Shown here: one piece after another, positions 57,146 to 64,000 of the stretch
Position numbering within the stretch: position 1 is the first letter of the stretch
Layout of the letters: every line of letters starts with the position of its first letter
Source of the DNA: Haloferax massiliensis
GTDB lineage: Archaea; Halobacteriota; Halobacteria; Halobacteriales; Haloferacaceae
Length of the DNA: 64,000 nucleotides
Assembly: GCF_001368915.1 (NCBI RefSeq)
Contig: NZ_CSTE01000001.1
Span: forward strand, 323,364-387,363
Reading direction: 5' to 3'
Made by a program: the position numbers and the translations under genes
The notes under the pieces: model-generated
Database searches by the model: none
What the model was told of the DNA's origin: nothing
Seen by the model: the letters and a program-made list of their open reading frames with translations, nothing else

Positions 57146-57970
57146 ATGCGCGTGACCCTCCTCGGGACCGGCGACACGACCGGCACGCCCACCGTCGGGT
57201 GCGACTGCGAGACCTGCCTCGCGGCCCGCGAGCGAGGCATCGAGCGGACGCGCTTTTCGGTCCACGTGCAAAACGAGCGGACCGGCGAGTCGCTCCTCGT
57301 TGACTTCAGCCCCGACTTCCGCCACCAGTTTCTCACGCAGGAGGTGCCGCTTCCCGACGAGGCGCTCGTCACCCACATCCACTTCGACCACCTCGACGGC
57401 CTCGGGAACGTCTACCGCCTCCTCGACGACCTTTCGGTCCACGCCGCCGACGAGGTCGACCCGGTCACAGGCGAGAGCGTCGCCGACGCGATTCGCTCGA
57501 AGTTCGACTACCTCGACCGCATCTCGGTCGAAGACCGGACGCCGTTCGAGTCGTTCCGCGCCTGCGGCCTCGACGTGACGCTCGTGCCGGTCGTCCACCC
57601 GCCGCTGGTCTGTTACGGCGTCGCCATCGAGGACCCCGAGACGGGCGCGAAGCTCTCGCTTTCGGGCGATTCCACCTACGCCATCCCCGAGGAGTCCCGC
57701 GACGTGCTCCGCGACCCGGACCTGCTCCTCGCCGAGGCCATCGTCCCCGCGTCGGTCTGCGAGTACCACCCCATCGGCGGCGACGACTACGACGAAAACG
57801 GGGTCGCGCGGACCTTCGGCACGAAGCACATGACCCGCGAGGGGGCCATCGCGCTCGGCGAGGAACTCGACGCCGACGAAACGCGCCTCGTCCACGTGGC
57901 GCACTACTACCCCGCCGACGAGGCGTTCGAAGACCCGCTGGCGGTCGACGGCGAGGTGTACGAACTGTGA
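57146..57970 (+). CDS. PhnP-like MBL-fold phosphodiesterase
   Basis: A 274-residue metallo-beta-lactamase-fold protein. It starts MRVTLLGTGDTTGTPTVGCD and has CDCETCLAARE, a Cys cluster seen in PhnP relatives (a structural Zn). The metal site is THIHFDHLDG, with LSGDSTYA and HVAHYYP. It probably cleaves cyclic phosphodiesters; no phn genes are nearby, so the exact substrate is unknown. The 3' end overlaps the following small gene by 4 nt (GTGA). Confidence 0.85.
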   Translation: MRVTLLGTGDTTGTPTVGCDCETCLAARERGIERTRFSVHVQNERTGESLLVDFSPDFRHQFLTQEVPLPDEALVTHIHFDHLDGLGNVYRLLDDLSVHAADEVDPVTGESVADAIRSKFDYLDRISVEDRTPFESFRACGLDVTLVPVVHPPLVCYGVAIEDPETGAKLSLSGDSTYAIPEESRDVLRDPDLLLAEAIVPASVCEYHPIGGDDYDENGVARTFGTKHMTREGAIALGEELDADETRLVHVAHYYPADEAFEDPLAVDGEVYEL

Positions 57971-58179
57971 AGCTCCGAACTATCGCCGAGGACAAGGCGT
58001 TCAAGTACCTCGTGGTCGCCGGCTTCGCCGCGGCCGCGACGAACTTCGGCCTAACCTACTTCGATACGGGGCGACTCGACTTCTTCGGGGCCGCCCTGCA
58101 GTTCGCCCTCGTCGTCGTCATCGGCGTCGCGCTCGTCACCTACTGGAACTACATGGAGCGGCGGGCTGACGCGGAGTGA
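57967..58179 (+). CDS. Small two-helix membrane protein
   Basis: A 70-residue protein starting at the GTG that overlaps the PhnP-like stop. Hydrophobic segments lie at about 13-31 (YLVVAGFAAAATNFGLTYF) and 38-60 (FFGAALQFALVVVIGVALV), with a charged C-terminus MERRADAE. The overlap suggests co-translation with the hydrolase. No family recognised. Confidence 0.6.
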   Translation: MKLRTIAEDKAFKYLVVAGFAAAATNFGLTYFDTGRLDFFGAALQFALVVVIGVALVTYWNYMERRADAE

Positions 58180-58207
58180 GGGTCGCTTCGACGCCCCGGC
58201 GTCTCTG

Positions 58208-59223
58208 TCAGACGAACCGGTCGAGTCCCGACTGTCTGCGGACCGCGCCGGGCGGGTCGGCAATCCAGCCCGTCCGCGACTCGCGGAGGCCGTCGCGGTC
58301 CAGTTCGGGCGGGTCGGCCGCCTCGAACGCCGGGCAGTCCGCGCCGCACTCGGAGCCGGGGTCGACCACGCGGCCGAAGTGGGCGCAGACCGGGCGGCCG
58401 TCGGCGTCGACGCGGGCGTTGGCACAGCCCGGCAGGTCGTACGCGCGCCATCCCTTTCCGTAGGCGCGCTCGGCGAGTCGGAGGCGGGCGGTTCGCTTTT
58501 CGGCGGGCGAGACGAGCGCCACGTCGGTGTGCAGCGAGTGGTATTCGACGGGTTCGACGCCGGTCGAGTCGGGCGAAAGCGGGCGGGGGTCGCGGACGAC
58601 CTCCCGGTCGCCGGTGTCGGGGTCGAAGCGCCAGACGCCGACCTCCTCGGGGATGCGGTTGAGGTGCGCGCCGGTGACGTAGCTCTCGGTCGTGAGAATC
58701 ACCTCGTCGAAGACCGCGAGGCTCGCGTCGAGGCGGAGCTGTCGGAGCAGGTCGCCGGGGGTCCCGAGGTCGGGTTTGTTCTCGATGCCGACGAGCCGGG
58801 CGAACCAGTCGTCGGGATAGCGGGCGGCGCGGCGGACGTACTCCCTGCTCCGGCGGCGCTCGGACTCGAAAAAGCCGACGTCGACGGCGCGGTCGGTGGC
58901 GCGTCGGGCGCGGCCGGGACGGCAGTCGAAGCCGTCGCGCCAGAAGACGGCGCTCCCGGCTCCGACGTCGCTCTCGATGGCTGCCGCGGGAATCGCGCGG
59001 TCGGTGATGCGGGCGCGCTCGTCGAATCCCGGCCCCGGGACGAGGCGCGCTCGTCGAATCCCGGCCCCGGGACGACGGCGCACACGTCGATGATGCGGCT
59101 CCCCGGCGAGGCGACCGACGCGCCGAGTTGGCGCGCGGGGAGCCAGTCCGTCGTCTGTTCGAGGTGGGCGCAGAGCGCCAGTTCGAAGGCGAACTCCGAG
59201 GGCGACGACACCGGTGCGGGCAC
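58208..59223 (-). pseudogene. DUF5787 gene frameshifted by a 32-bp tandem duplication
   Basis: The 5' part (GTG 59223; VPAPVSSPSEFAFELALCAH) runs to DVCAVVPGPGFDERA and then continues in the wrong frame. The 3' part resumes as GFDERARITDRAIPAAAIES in another frame and reads to a stop at 58208. A perfect 32-bp tandem duplication at 59012-59075 causes the shift. Removing one copy would give an uninterrupted 327-residue protein. The C-terminal part has a Cys-rich region (PGCANARVDADGRPVCAHFG, ECGADCPAF) that may bind zinc or an iron-sulfur cluster, and a middle resembling a nuclease-like fold (GIENKPDLGTPGDLLRQL). DUF5787 is haloarchaea-specific with no known function. Confidence 0.88.
59012..59075. 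repeat. Perfect 32-bp tandem duplication
   Basis: 59012-59043 and 59044-59075 are identical (both start GGCGCGCTCGTCGAATCCCG). The unit is not a multiple of three. It lies inside the DUF5787 gene and breaks its frame. Confidence 0.97.
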
Positions 59224-59346
59224 GTGAGGCGCTCGGAGACGGAGCGGCAAAAAGGTCGCTCCCACGGCCGCCGGGTCGTGTCGGTGTTCTCGCATCTGAT
59301 TCTCGGGGAGGTACCTATTTGAGACAGAGCGCGGCAGTACTGACCG

Positions 59347-60156
59347 ATGAAGGGGGAAAACAACGAAACCCACAGTATCAGGCGGAGAGCGTACCTCGGT
59401 ATCGCGGCCAGCGCGGGACTCGCGGGTCTCGCGGGCTGTAGCTCCGGAATGACCGCGAGCGCCGCGCGGGCACCGCCGCAGGTTCCCGAGGCGGCGCTCG
59501 AAGCCGGCGGCTGGGAGTACATCGGGGGACACTCTCTTGACCCGGCCTTCGAGCAGTCGATCGGTCCGGCGAGCGTCTCCGCGGCGTTCGAGACGGTCGT
59601 CTACGAGGACATGGACCTCTCGGAGGAGCTGAAGGAGAAGACGCTCGGGCAGGCCGAGGGGCAGTTCTCGCTGTTCTTCGCGACGCGCGTGACGCTCGAC
59701 CCGAGCCTGTCGAACCTCCCGAAGGAGGTCCGGGGGACGGTCGTCGACTTGGTCGAAGACCACGCGCGGAAGAACTACGAGGGACAGTTAGAAGACGTGG
59801 ACGTCACGGACATCGAACAGACGGGCACGCGGTCGACGACGGTCGACACCGGCGAGTCGGCGCGCGTGACCGAGTACGAGGCCACCATCGCCTTCGACGA
59901 GATTACGTTCCCGTTCACCGACGAACGGGAGTTCACCATCGAGGGCCAGGAGTTCGACGTCAGCGGGATGCTGGCCGTCTGGGAACACGACGGGACGATT
60001 CTCGTCGCCGGCGGCGCACACCCCGGCGAGAACATCGAACTCAGCGTGACCAAGGAGCCGACCGAGGCCATCGAGGTCTCGGTCGACATCGACCTCGGGC
60101 TCACGCCCGACGCCTACCGCGAGGAGCTTCAGTCGCTCGTCGCGGGCGTTGAATAA
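59347..60156 (+). CDS. DUF6517-type lipoprotein
   Basis: A 269-residue lipoprotein with Tat-like signal: IRRRAYLGIAASAGLAGLAG then C at about 31. The mature part (about 50-269) is a beta-rich domain with the conserved VPEAALEAGGWEYIGG and AVWEHDGTILVAGGAHPGEN. I place it in DUF6517, with moderate certainty; these are surface lipoproteins of haloarchaea. CTATTTGAG (about 59315-59323) is the promoter, 24-32 nt before the ATG. It stands alone. Confidence 0.7.
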   Translation: MKGENNETHSIRRRAYLGIAASAGLAGLAGCSSGMTASAARAPPQVPEAALEAGGWEYIGGHSLDPAFEQSIGPASVSAAFETVVYEDMDLSEELKEKTLGQAEGQFSLFFATRVTLDPSLSNLPKEVRGTVVDLVEDHARKNYEGQLEDVDVTDIEQTGTRSTTVDTGESARVTEYEATIAFDEITFPFTDEREFTIEGQEFDVSGMLAVWEHDGTILVAGGAHPGENIELSVTKEPTEAIEVSVDIDLGLTPDAYREELQSLVAGVE

Positions 60157-60341
60157 CCGGCGAAGCCGGGGGCCGACAGCGGTTCGAGGGGTTACTCGAA
60201 TCGGTCCGCGAACCGTCGTGCTGGGGGGCACGACGAACCATTTTTCGGAGCGTCGCCGGGACCGGGAGACGCCGCTGAGTCACCGCGCGCGGTGTGTGAC
60301 CGCCCGACGCGGCCACAGCGCCGCCGCTCCGAGAACAGCAC

Positions 60342-60349
60342 CTTTATCA
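60342..60349 (+). promoter_or_regulatory. TATA box of the eif2g operon
   Basis: CTTTATCA at 60342-60349 is 45-52 nt before ATG 60394, so the transcript should carry a leader of roughly 20-25 nt, unlike the leaderless genes around it. Confidence 0.55.
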
Positions 60350-60384
60350 GTCGTTCGGAGCCAAGTTCACGCAAGATTACTCTC

Positions 60385-60390
60385 AGGAGG
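60385..60390 (+). promoter_or_regulatory. Shine-Dalgarno site of eif2g
   Basis: AGGAGG ends 3 nt before ATG 60394. It selects this ATG over an in-frame start at 60292. Confidence 0.6.
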
Positions 60391-60393
60391 TCA

Positions 60394-61629
60394 ATGGTGA
60401 CGAAAAACCCACAACAACCGGAGGTGAACATCGGACTCGTCGGTCACGTCGACCACGGAAAGACGACGCTCGTCCAGGCGTTGTCCGGCTCGTGGACGGA
60501 CCAGCACTCGGAGGAGATGAAGCGCGGTATCTCCATCCGGCTGGGGTACGCCGACGCGACGTTCCGTCAGATTCCCGGCGCCGACGCGCCGGAGTGTTAC
60601 ACGGTCGAAGAGGAGACCGAAGACGGCGAGGAGACGGACGTACTCCGTACCGTCTCGTTCGTCGACGCGCCCGGCCACGAGACGCTCATGGCGACCATGC
60701 TCTCTGGTGCCGCCATCATGGACGGGGCCATCCTGCTCGTGAGCGCGACCGAGGACGTGCCGCAGGCCCAGACGGCCGAGCACCTGATGGCGCTCGATAT
60801 CATCGGCATCGAGAACATCGTCATCGCGCAGAACAAGGTCGACCTCGTCGACCGCGAGCGCGCCCTCGACAACTACGAACAGATCAAGGAGTTCGTGGAG
60901 GGAACGGTGGCCGAGGACGCGCCAATCGTCCCCATCAGCGCCCAACAGGAGGTCAACCTCGACCTCCTCATCGAGGCCATCGAGGAGGAGATTCCGACGC
61001 CCGACCGCGACGAGACCGAAGACAGCCGGATGTTCGTCGCGCGCAGTTTCGACATCAACCGCCCGGGGACGACCTGGGAGGGACTCTCGGGCGGCGTCAT
61101 CGGCGGCAGCGTCGTCGCCGGCAAGCTCGACGAAGGCGACGAACTCGAACTCCGTCCCGGCCGCGAGGTCGACGAGGAGGGCCAGACCGAGTGGCGCTCC
61201 ATCACGACCGAGGTCCGCTCGCTGCAGGCGGGCGGCAACATGGTCGACGAGGTCCGCCCCGGCGGTCTCTGCGGCGTCGGGACCGGTCTCGACCCGAGCT
61301 TCACGAAGGGCGACGCGCTCGCGGGACAGGTCGCCGGCGAGCCCGGCACGCTCCCGCCGACGCGCGAGCAGTTCACCATGGACGTGGAACTGCTCGACCG
61401 CGTCGTCGGCGGCGAGGAAGACGAGGGTATCGACGAGATATCCACCGGCGAGCCCCTGATGCTCACCGTCGGCACCGCGACCACGGTCGGCGCGGTGACG
61501 AGCGCGCGAAGCGGCGAGGCGGAAGTCTCGCTCAAGCGCCCCGTCTGCGCCGCCGAGGGAGCGAAGATAGCCATCAACCGTCGCGTGGGCGCTCGCTGGC
61601 GGCTCATCGGTATCGGGACGCTCAAGTGA
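60394..61629 (+). CDS. eif2g: Translation initiation factor aIF2 subunit gamma
   Basis: GTP-binding core subunit of the factor that brings initiator Met-tRNA to the 30S subunit. The 411-residue protein has G1 GHVDHGKT at 17-24, G3 DAPGHE, G4 NKVD and G5 SAQQ. Domains II and III follow (beta barrels, from about 205). An acidic insertion ([14 protein letters not shown]) occupies the zinc-knuckle region, and I see only one Cys there, so the zinc site is degenerate. It heads an operon with PIN, rpo7, spt4 and DPCK genes; a PIN gene starts 1 nt after its stop. Confidence 0.95.
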   Translation: MVTKNPQQPEVNIGLVGHVDHGKTTLVQALSGSWTDQHSEEMKRGISIRLGYADATFRQIPGADAPECYTVEEETEDGEETDVLRTVSFVDAPGHETLMATMLSGAAIMDGAILLVSATEDVPQAQTAEHLMALDIIGIENIVIAQNKVDLVDRERALDNYEQIKEFVEGTVAEDAPIVPISAQQEVNLDLLIEAIEEEIPTPDRDETEDSRMFVARSFDINRPGTTWEGLSGGVIGGSVVAGKLDEGDELELRPGREVDEEGQTEWRSITTEVRSLQAGGNMVDEVRPGGLCGVGTGLDPSFTKGDALAGQVAGEPGTLPPTREQFTMDVELLDRVVGGEEDEGIDEISTGEPLMLTVGTATTVGAVTSARSGEAEVSLKRPVCAAEGAKIAINRRVGARWRLIGIGTLK

Positions 61630-61630
61630 C

Positions 61631-62020
61631 GTGACCGCCACCGTAGTCGTCATGGACACGAACGCGCTCATGATGCCGGTCGAACTCGACGTCCGCGTGT
61701 TCGACGAACTCGACCGGCTCCTCGCGGCCGACGCGGACCTCGTGGTCCCCACGGCCGTCCTCGACGAGCTGGAGAAGCTCTCGTCGGGCGGCGGGACCGA
61801 AGGCGTCGCGGCGAGCGTGGGCGCGGACCTGGCGACCCGGTGCCGAGCGGTCGAAACCGAGGAAACGTACGCCGACGACGCGGTCGTCGAACTCGCCGAA
61901 TCGGGCGAGGTCGACTACGTCGTCACGAACGACAAGCCCCTCCGTGACCGGGTGCTCGACTGCGGGATTCCCGTCGTCGGCATCCGGGGGCACGCCACGC
62001 TGGCAATCACGGAACCTTAA
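61631..62020 (+). CDS. PIN-domain protein (FCF1/Utp24-like)
   Basis: A 129-residue PIN-fold protein. Acidic active-site residues are visible in VVMDTNALMM, LDELEKL and VDYVVTNDKPLRDR. It resembles the archaeal PIN proteins related to eukaryotic Utp24/FCF1, rRNA-processing endonucleases, and is always seen next to eif2g. No VapB antitoxin is adjacent, so it is not a toxin. The GTG start is 1 nt past the eif2g stop. Confidence 0.82.
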   Translation: MTATVVVMDTNALMMPVELDVRVFDELDRLLAADADLVVPTAVLDELEKLSSGGGTEGVAASVGADLATRCRAVETEETYADDAVVELAESGEVDYVVTNDKPLRDRVLDCGIPVVGIRGHATLAITEP

Positions 62021-62027
62021 CGAAACT

Positions 62028-62600
62028 ATGTACAAACGGGTACGACTCAAAGATACAGTCGAAGTCCCACCCCGACACCTGGGCGACGTGACGCCCGAGC
62101 GGGTCAAGCGACTGTTGCAGGACAAGTTGGAAGGACGGATGGACGAGGACGTGGGGAGCGTCGTGAGCGTCGTGAACGTCAACGACATCGGCGAGGGCAC
62201 CGTGCTGCCCAACCGCCCCGGCGTCTACTACGAGGCCGATTTCGACGCCATCACCTACGACCCCGACATGCAGGAGGTCGTCGACGGCATCGTGGTCGAG
62301 GTCGTCGAGTTCGGTGCCTTCGTCGGCATCGGCCCGGTCGACGGGCTGCTGCACGTCTCGCAGATATCCGACGAATACCTCGCCTACGACGGCGAGAACC
62401 AGCAGCTCGCGTCGACCGAGTCCAACCAGACGCTCGCCGTCGACGACGAGGTGCGCGCCCGCATCGTCACCAAGAGCATCGACGAGCGCAACCCGCGCGA
62501 CTCGAAGATCGGCCTCACGGCCAAACAGCCGGGGCTCGGCAAGCACGGCTGGCTCGAATCGAAGCGCCAGCAGAGCGAGGCCTCGGCGGAGGGTAACTGA
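62028..62600 (+). CDS. rpo7: RNA polymerase subunit Rpo7 (E')
   Basis: A 190-residue stalk subunit of the archaeal RNA polymerase. Residues 1-80 form the RNP-like tip domain and about 82-165 an S1/OB domain (GIVVEVVEFGAFVGIGPVDG) that binds nascent RNA. It partners Rpo4. The start is 7 nt after the PIN stop, and the TGA stop overlaps the next ATG (TGATG). Confidence 0.95.
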   Translation: MYKRVRLKDTVEVPPRHLGDVTPERVKRLLQDKLEGRMDEDVGSVVSVVNVNDIGEGTVLPNRPGVYYEADFDAITYDPDMQEVVDGIVVEVVEFGAFVGIGPVDGLLHVSQISDEYLAYDGENQQLASTESNQTLAVDDEVRARIVTKSIDERNPRDSKIGLTAKQPGLGKHGWLESKRQQSEASAEGN

Positions 62601-62797
62601 TGGCGAAGCCCCGTCTCGCCTGCCGCGAGTGCCACTTCGTCAACGACCCGGACAAACAGACGTGCGAGAACTGCGGGTCGAGCAGTCTCACCGAGGACTG
62701 GGCGGGCTACGTCGTCATCACCCACCCCGAAGACAGCGAAATCGCCACCGAGATGAACGTCACCGAACCCGGCGGCTACGCGCTCAAGGTCCGCTGA
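62600..62797 (+). CDS. spt4: Transcription elongation factor Spt4 (RpoE'')
   Basis: A 65-residue zinc-ribbon protein, partner of Spt5. CRECHFVNDPDKQTCENC carries the four zinc ligands as two CxxC pairs. DWAGYVVITHPEDSEIA follows as the core sheet. The overlap with rpo7 and the 2-nt gap to the next gene place it firmly in the operon. Confidence 0.95.
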   Translation: MAKPRLACRECHFVNDPDKQTCENCGSSSLTEDWAGYVVITHPEDSEIATEMNVTEPGGYALKVR

Positions 62798-62799
62798 GG

Positions 62800-63339
62800 A
62801 TGCTCACCCTGCCGGCGGCGCTTCGGGCGGCGTTCAAAGAGCCGTTCGGCCCGGTGTACACCGAGGCCGACGACCTCCTCGCAGACGCATCCAGCGAGGG
62901 CGCGGGCGCGCCGCTCGTCGCCGTCGGCGACGTCGTCACCTTCCACCTCCGCCGCGCCGGTCGCCCGCCGGACGTGGCCGTCGTCGACGGCAAAACGAAA
63001 CGCGAGGCCGTCGGCAAGGAGATTCGGCAGGCGGTCGAGACCGGCCGCCTCGTCGAGGTCGAAAACGAACCGGGAACCGTCTCCGTCGCCCTCGTCGAGG
63101 CGCTCGTGGCCGCGCTCGACGACCCCGAGCCGACGACGCTGCTCGTCGCGGGCGAAGAGGACCTCGCCACGCTCCCGGCGGTGCTCGCCGCGCCCGTCGG
63201 CTCGACGGTCGTCTACGGCCAACCCGACGAGGGAATGGTCCGCGTCGCCGTCACCGACGCGACCAAGACCGAGATGCGGGACCTCCTCGCGCGGTTCGAC
63301 GGCGACTTCGACGCCGTCGTCGCCCCCATCGACGCCTGA
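62800..63339 (+). CDS. GTP-dependent dephospho-CoA kinase
   Basis: A 179-residue DUF359 protein, the archaeal GTP-using kinase for the last step of coenzyme A synthesis. The conserved GDVVTFHLRRAGRPPDVAVV and DGKTKREAVGK segments and the glycine-rich GSTVVYGQPDEGMVRVAV near the C-terminus support this. ATG at 62800 is 2 nt after the spt4 stop. It is the last gene of the eif2g operon, as the next gene has its own promoter. Confidence 0.88.
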   Translation: MLTLPAALRAAFKEPFGPVYTEADDLLADASSEGAGAPLVAVGDVVTFHLRRAGRPPDVAVVDGKTKREAVGKEIRQAVETGRLVEVENEPGTVSVALVEALVAALDDPEPTTLLVAGEEDLATLPAVLAAPVGSTVVYGQPDEGMVRVAVTDATKTEMRDLLARFDGDFDAVVAPIDA

Positions 63340-63407
63340 GACGCGGGCGCGCTCGTCCCTTCGAAATCCTTTTACTTGCTTCGGGGGGAATTACAGGTAA
63401 CTGAACC

Positions 63408-63719
63408 ATGGATATCGAAATCATCTCCGAGGAGGAGAACCCCATGTTGCACCGGACGGACGTTCGATTCGAGATCGTCCACGAGGAAGCGACGCCGTCT
63501 CGTCTGTCGGTCCGCGACTCGCTCGCGGCCAAGTTGAACAAGGACTCCGACGAGGTCGTCGTCCACGAACTCGACACGAAGTTCGGCATGCGCAAGACCG
63601 CGGGCTACGCGAAGGTCTACGAGAGCCCCGAGTTCGCGCGCGACGTCGAACAGGACCACATGCTCGAACGCAACAAGATCACCGACGCCGACGCCGAAGT
63701 CGAAGCCGAAGAGGCGTAA
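63408..63719 (+). CDS. rps24e: 30S ribosomal protein S24e
   Basis: A 103-residue archaeal/eukaryotic ribosomal protein. MDIEIISEEENPMLHRTDVR and DSDEVVVHELDTKFGMRKT are diagnostic. The acidic C-terminus (AEVEAEEA) is a halophile feature. TTTTACTTG at 63369-63377 is its TATA, leaving a leader of a few nucleotides. The usual haloarchaeal neighbour rps27ae is not found directly after it. Confidence 0.95.
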   Translation: MDIEIISEEENPMLHRTDVRFEIVHEEATPSRLSVRDSLAAKLNKDSDEVVVHELDTKFGMRKTAGYAKVYESPEFARDVEQDHMLERNKITDADAEVEAEEA

Positions 63720-63752
63720 TCCCGGCTTCGAACCGTCGTTTCTTCACACTCG

Positions 63753-64000
63753 ATGCGCATTCTCGGAATCGAAGGTACAGCGTGGGCCGCGAGCGCAGCG
63801 GTTTTCGAGACCGACGACCCCGACGCGCTCCGCTCCGGGACCGGGCGGACGCCCGACCCCGCGGCCGACCACGTCTTCATCGAATCTGACCCCTACCAGC
63901 CGGACAGCGGCGGCATCCACCCGCGCGAGGCCGCAGAACACATGGGGAGCGCCGTCCCCGAAGTCGTCGAGACCGCGCTCGAACACGCCGCGGCGCGGCA
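63753..64000 (+). CDS. Kae1-Bud32 tRNA threonylcarbamoyl-transferase fusion (partial, 5' end)
   Basis: The first 82 residues are in the window and the gene runs off the right edge. It begins MRILGIEGTAWAASAAVFET and continues IHPREAAEHMGSAVPEVV, the start of the ASKHA domain of Kae1, with the HPREAAEHM motif ahead of the metal site. In haloarchaea the gene is usually a Kae1-Bud32 fusion in the KEOPS complex that makes t6A in tRNA; the Bud32 part lies outside. Only 33 nt separate it from rps24e. Confidence 0.88.
   Translation, partial: MRILGIEGTAWAASAAVFETDDPDALRSGTGRTPDPAADHVFIESDPYQPDSGGIHPREAAEHMGSAVPEVVETALEHAAAR

Overview
The window is chromosomal DNA of an extreme haloarchaeon, most probably Haloferax or a close relative. 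It has very high GC, acidic proteins, a TATA box 26-32 nt before many start codons (leaderless transcripts) and many haloarchaea-restricted families (Bat/HTH-10 regulators, HalOD1, DUF5787, DUF5809, DUF5810, DUF5811, DUF7343/7344/7345). The order from panB-pdaD at the left to the eIF2-gamma/rpoE/spt4/rps24e/kae1 block at the right matches what I recall of the Haloferax volcanii chromosome; this is from memory, not from a search. I saw no tRNA, rRNA, CRISPR array or complete insertion sequence.

Layout. 0-7.5 kb: small haloarchaeal proteins, a sensor kinase, arginine decarboxylase pdaD, proteasomal ATPase panB, dUTPase, aconitase and a RimI acetyltransferase. 7.5-13.5 kb: a 1078-residue multi-sensor Bat-type regulator, a HalOD1 protein, and an operon DUF5810-DUF5809-NUDIX-rhodanese. 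13.6-20 kb (minus strand): aIF1, two exported proteins, then a MoxR-DUF58-transglutaminase operon whose DUF58 gene is broken. 20-25 kb: mutS-mutL. 25-31 kb: F420 genes (an NP1902A-family oxidoreductase and cofE), a phosphoesterase, a NUDIX/eIF2B-like fusion, D-2-hydroxyacid dehydrogenase and engB. 31-43 kb: HTH regulators, formyl-THF cyclo-ligase-like protein, a DUF389 membrane protein, a frameshifted SIMPL lipoprotein, a NOG1-like GTPase, Tsr3, seryl-tRNA synthetase and a DASS transporter. 43-49.5 kb: MBL hydrolase, acyl-CoA synthetase, CPA antiporter/TrkA fusion and thiolase.

49.6-54.7 kb (minus strand) is an assimilatory nitrate cluster: nasA (ferredoxin-type nitrate reductase), an 18-codon linker ORF, mobA, nirA and a 61-residue acidic protein. 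It is flanked by strikingly AT-rich non-coding DNA. NasA reduces nitrate, MobA matures its molybdopterin cofactor, and NirA takes nitrite to ammonium. 55-60.2 kb: an AAA ATPase with a His-rich tail, lipoproteins, a PhnP-like MBL hydrolase and a frameshifted DUF5787 gene. 60.4-64 kb: the information-processing operon eif2g-PIN-rpo7-spt4-dephospho-CoA kinase, then rps24e and the start of kae1-bud32.

The most unusual signal is a set of fresh-looking gene lesions. SIMPL carries a 41-bp insertion made of a 21-bp direct repeat plus 20 bp of filler. DUF5787 carries a perfect 32-bp tandem duplication. DUF58 has lost its middle and its reading frame. A 27-bp second copy of the thiolase 3' end lies downstream of the thiolase gene with only synonymous differences. 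Removing one repeat unit restores SIMPL and DUF5787 exactly, so both could be revertible.
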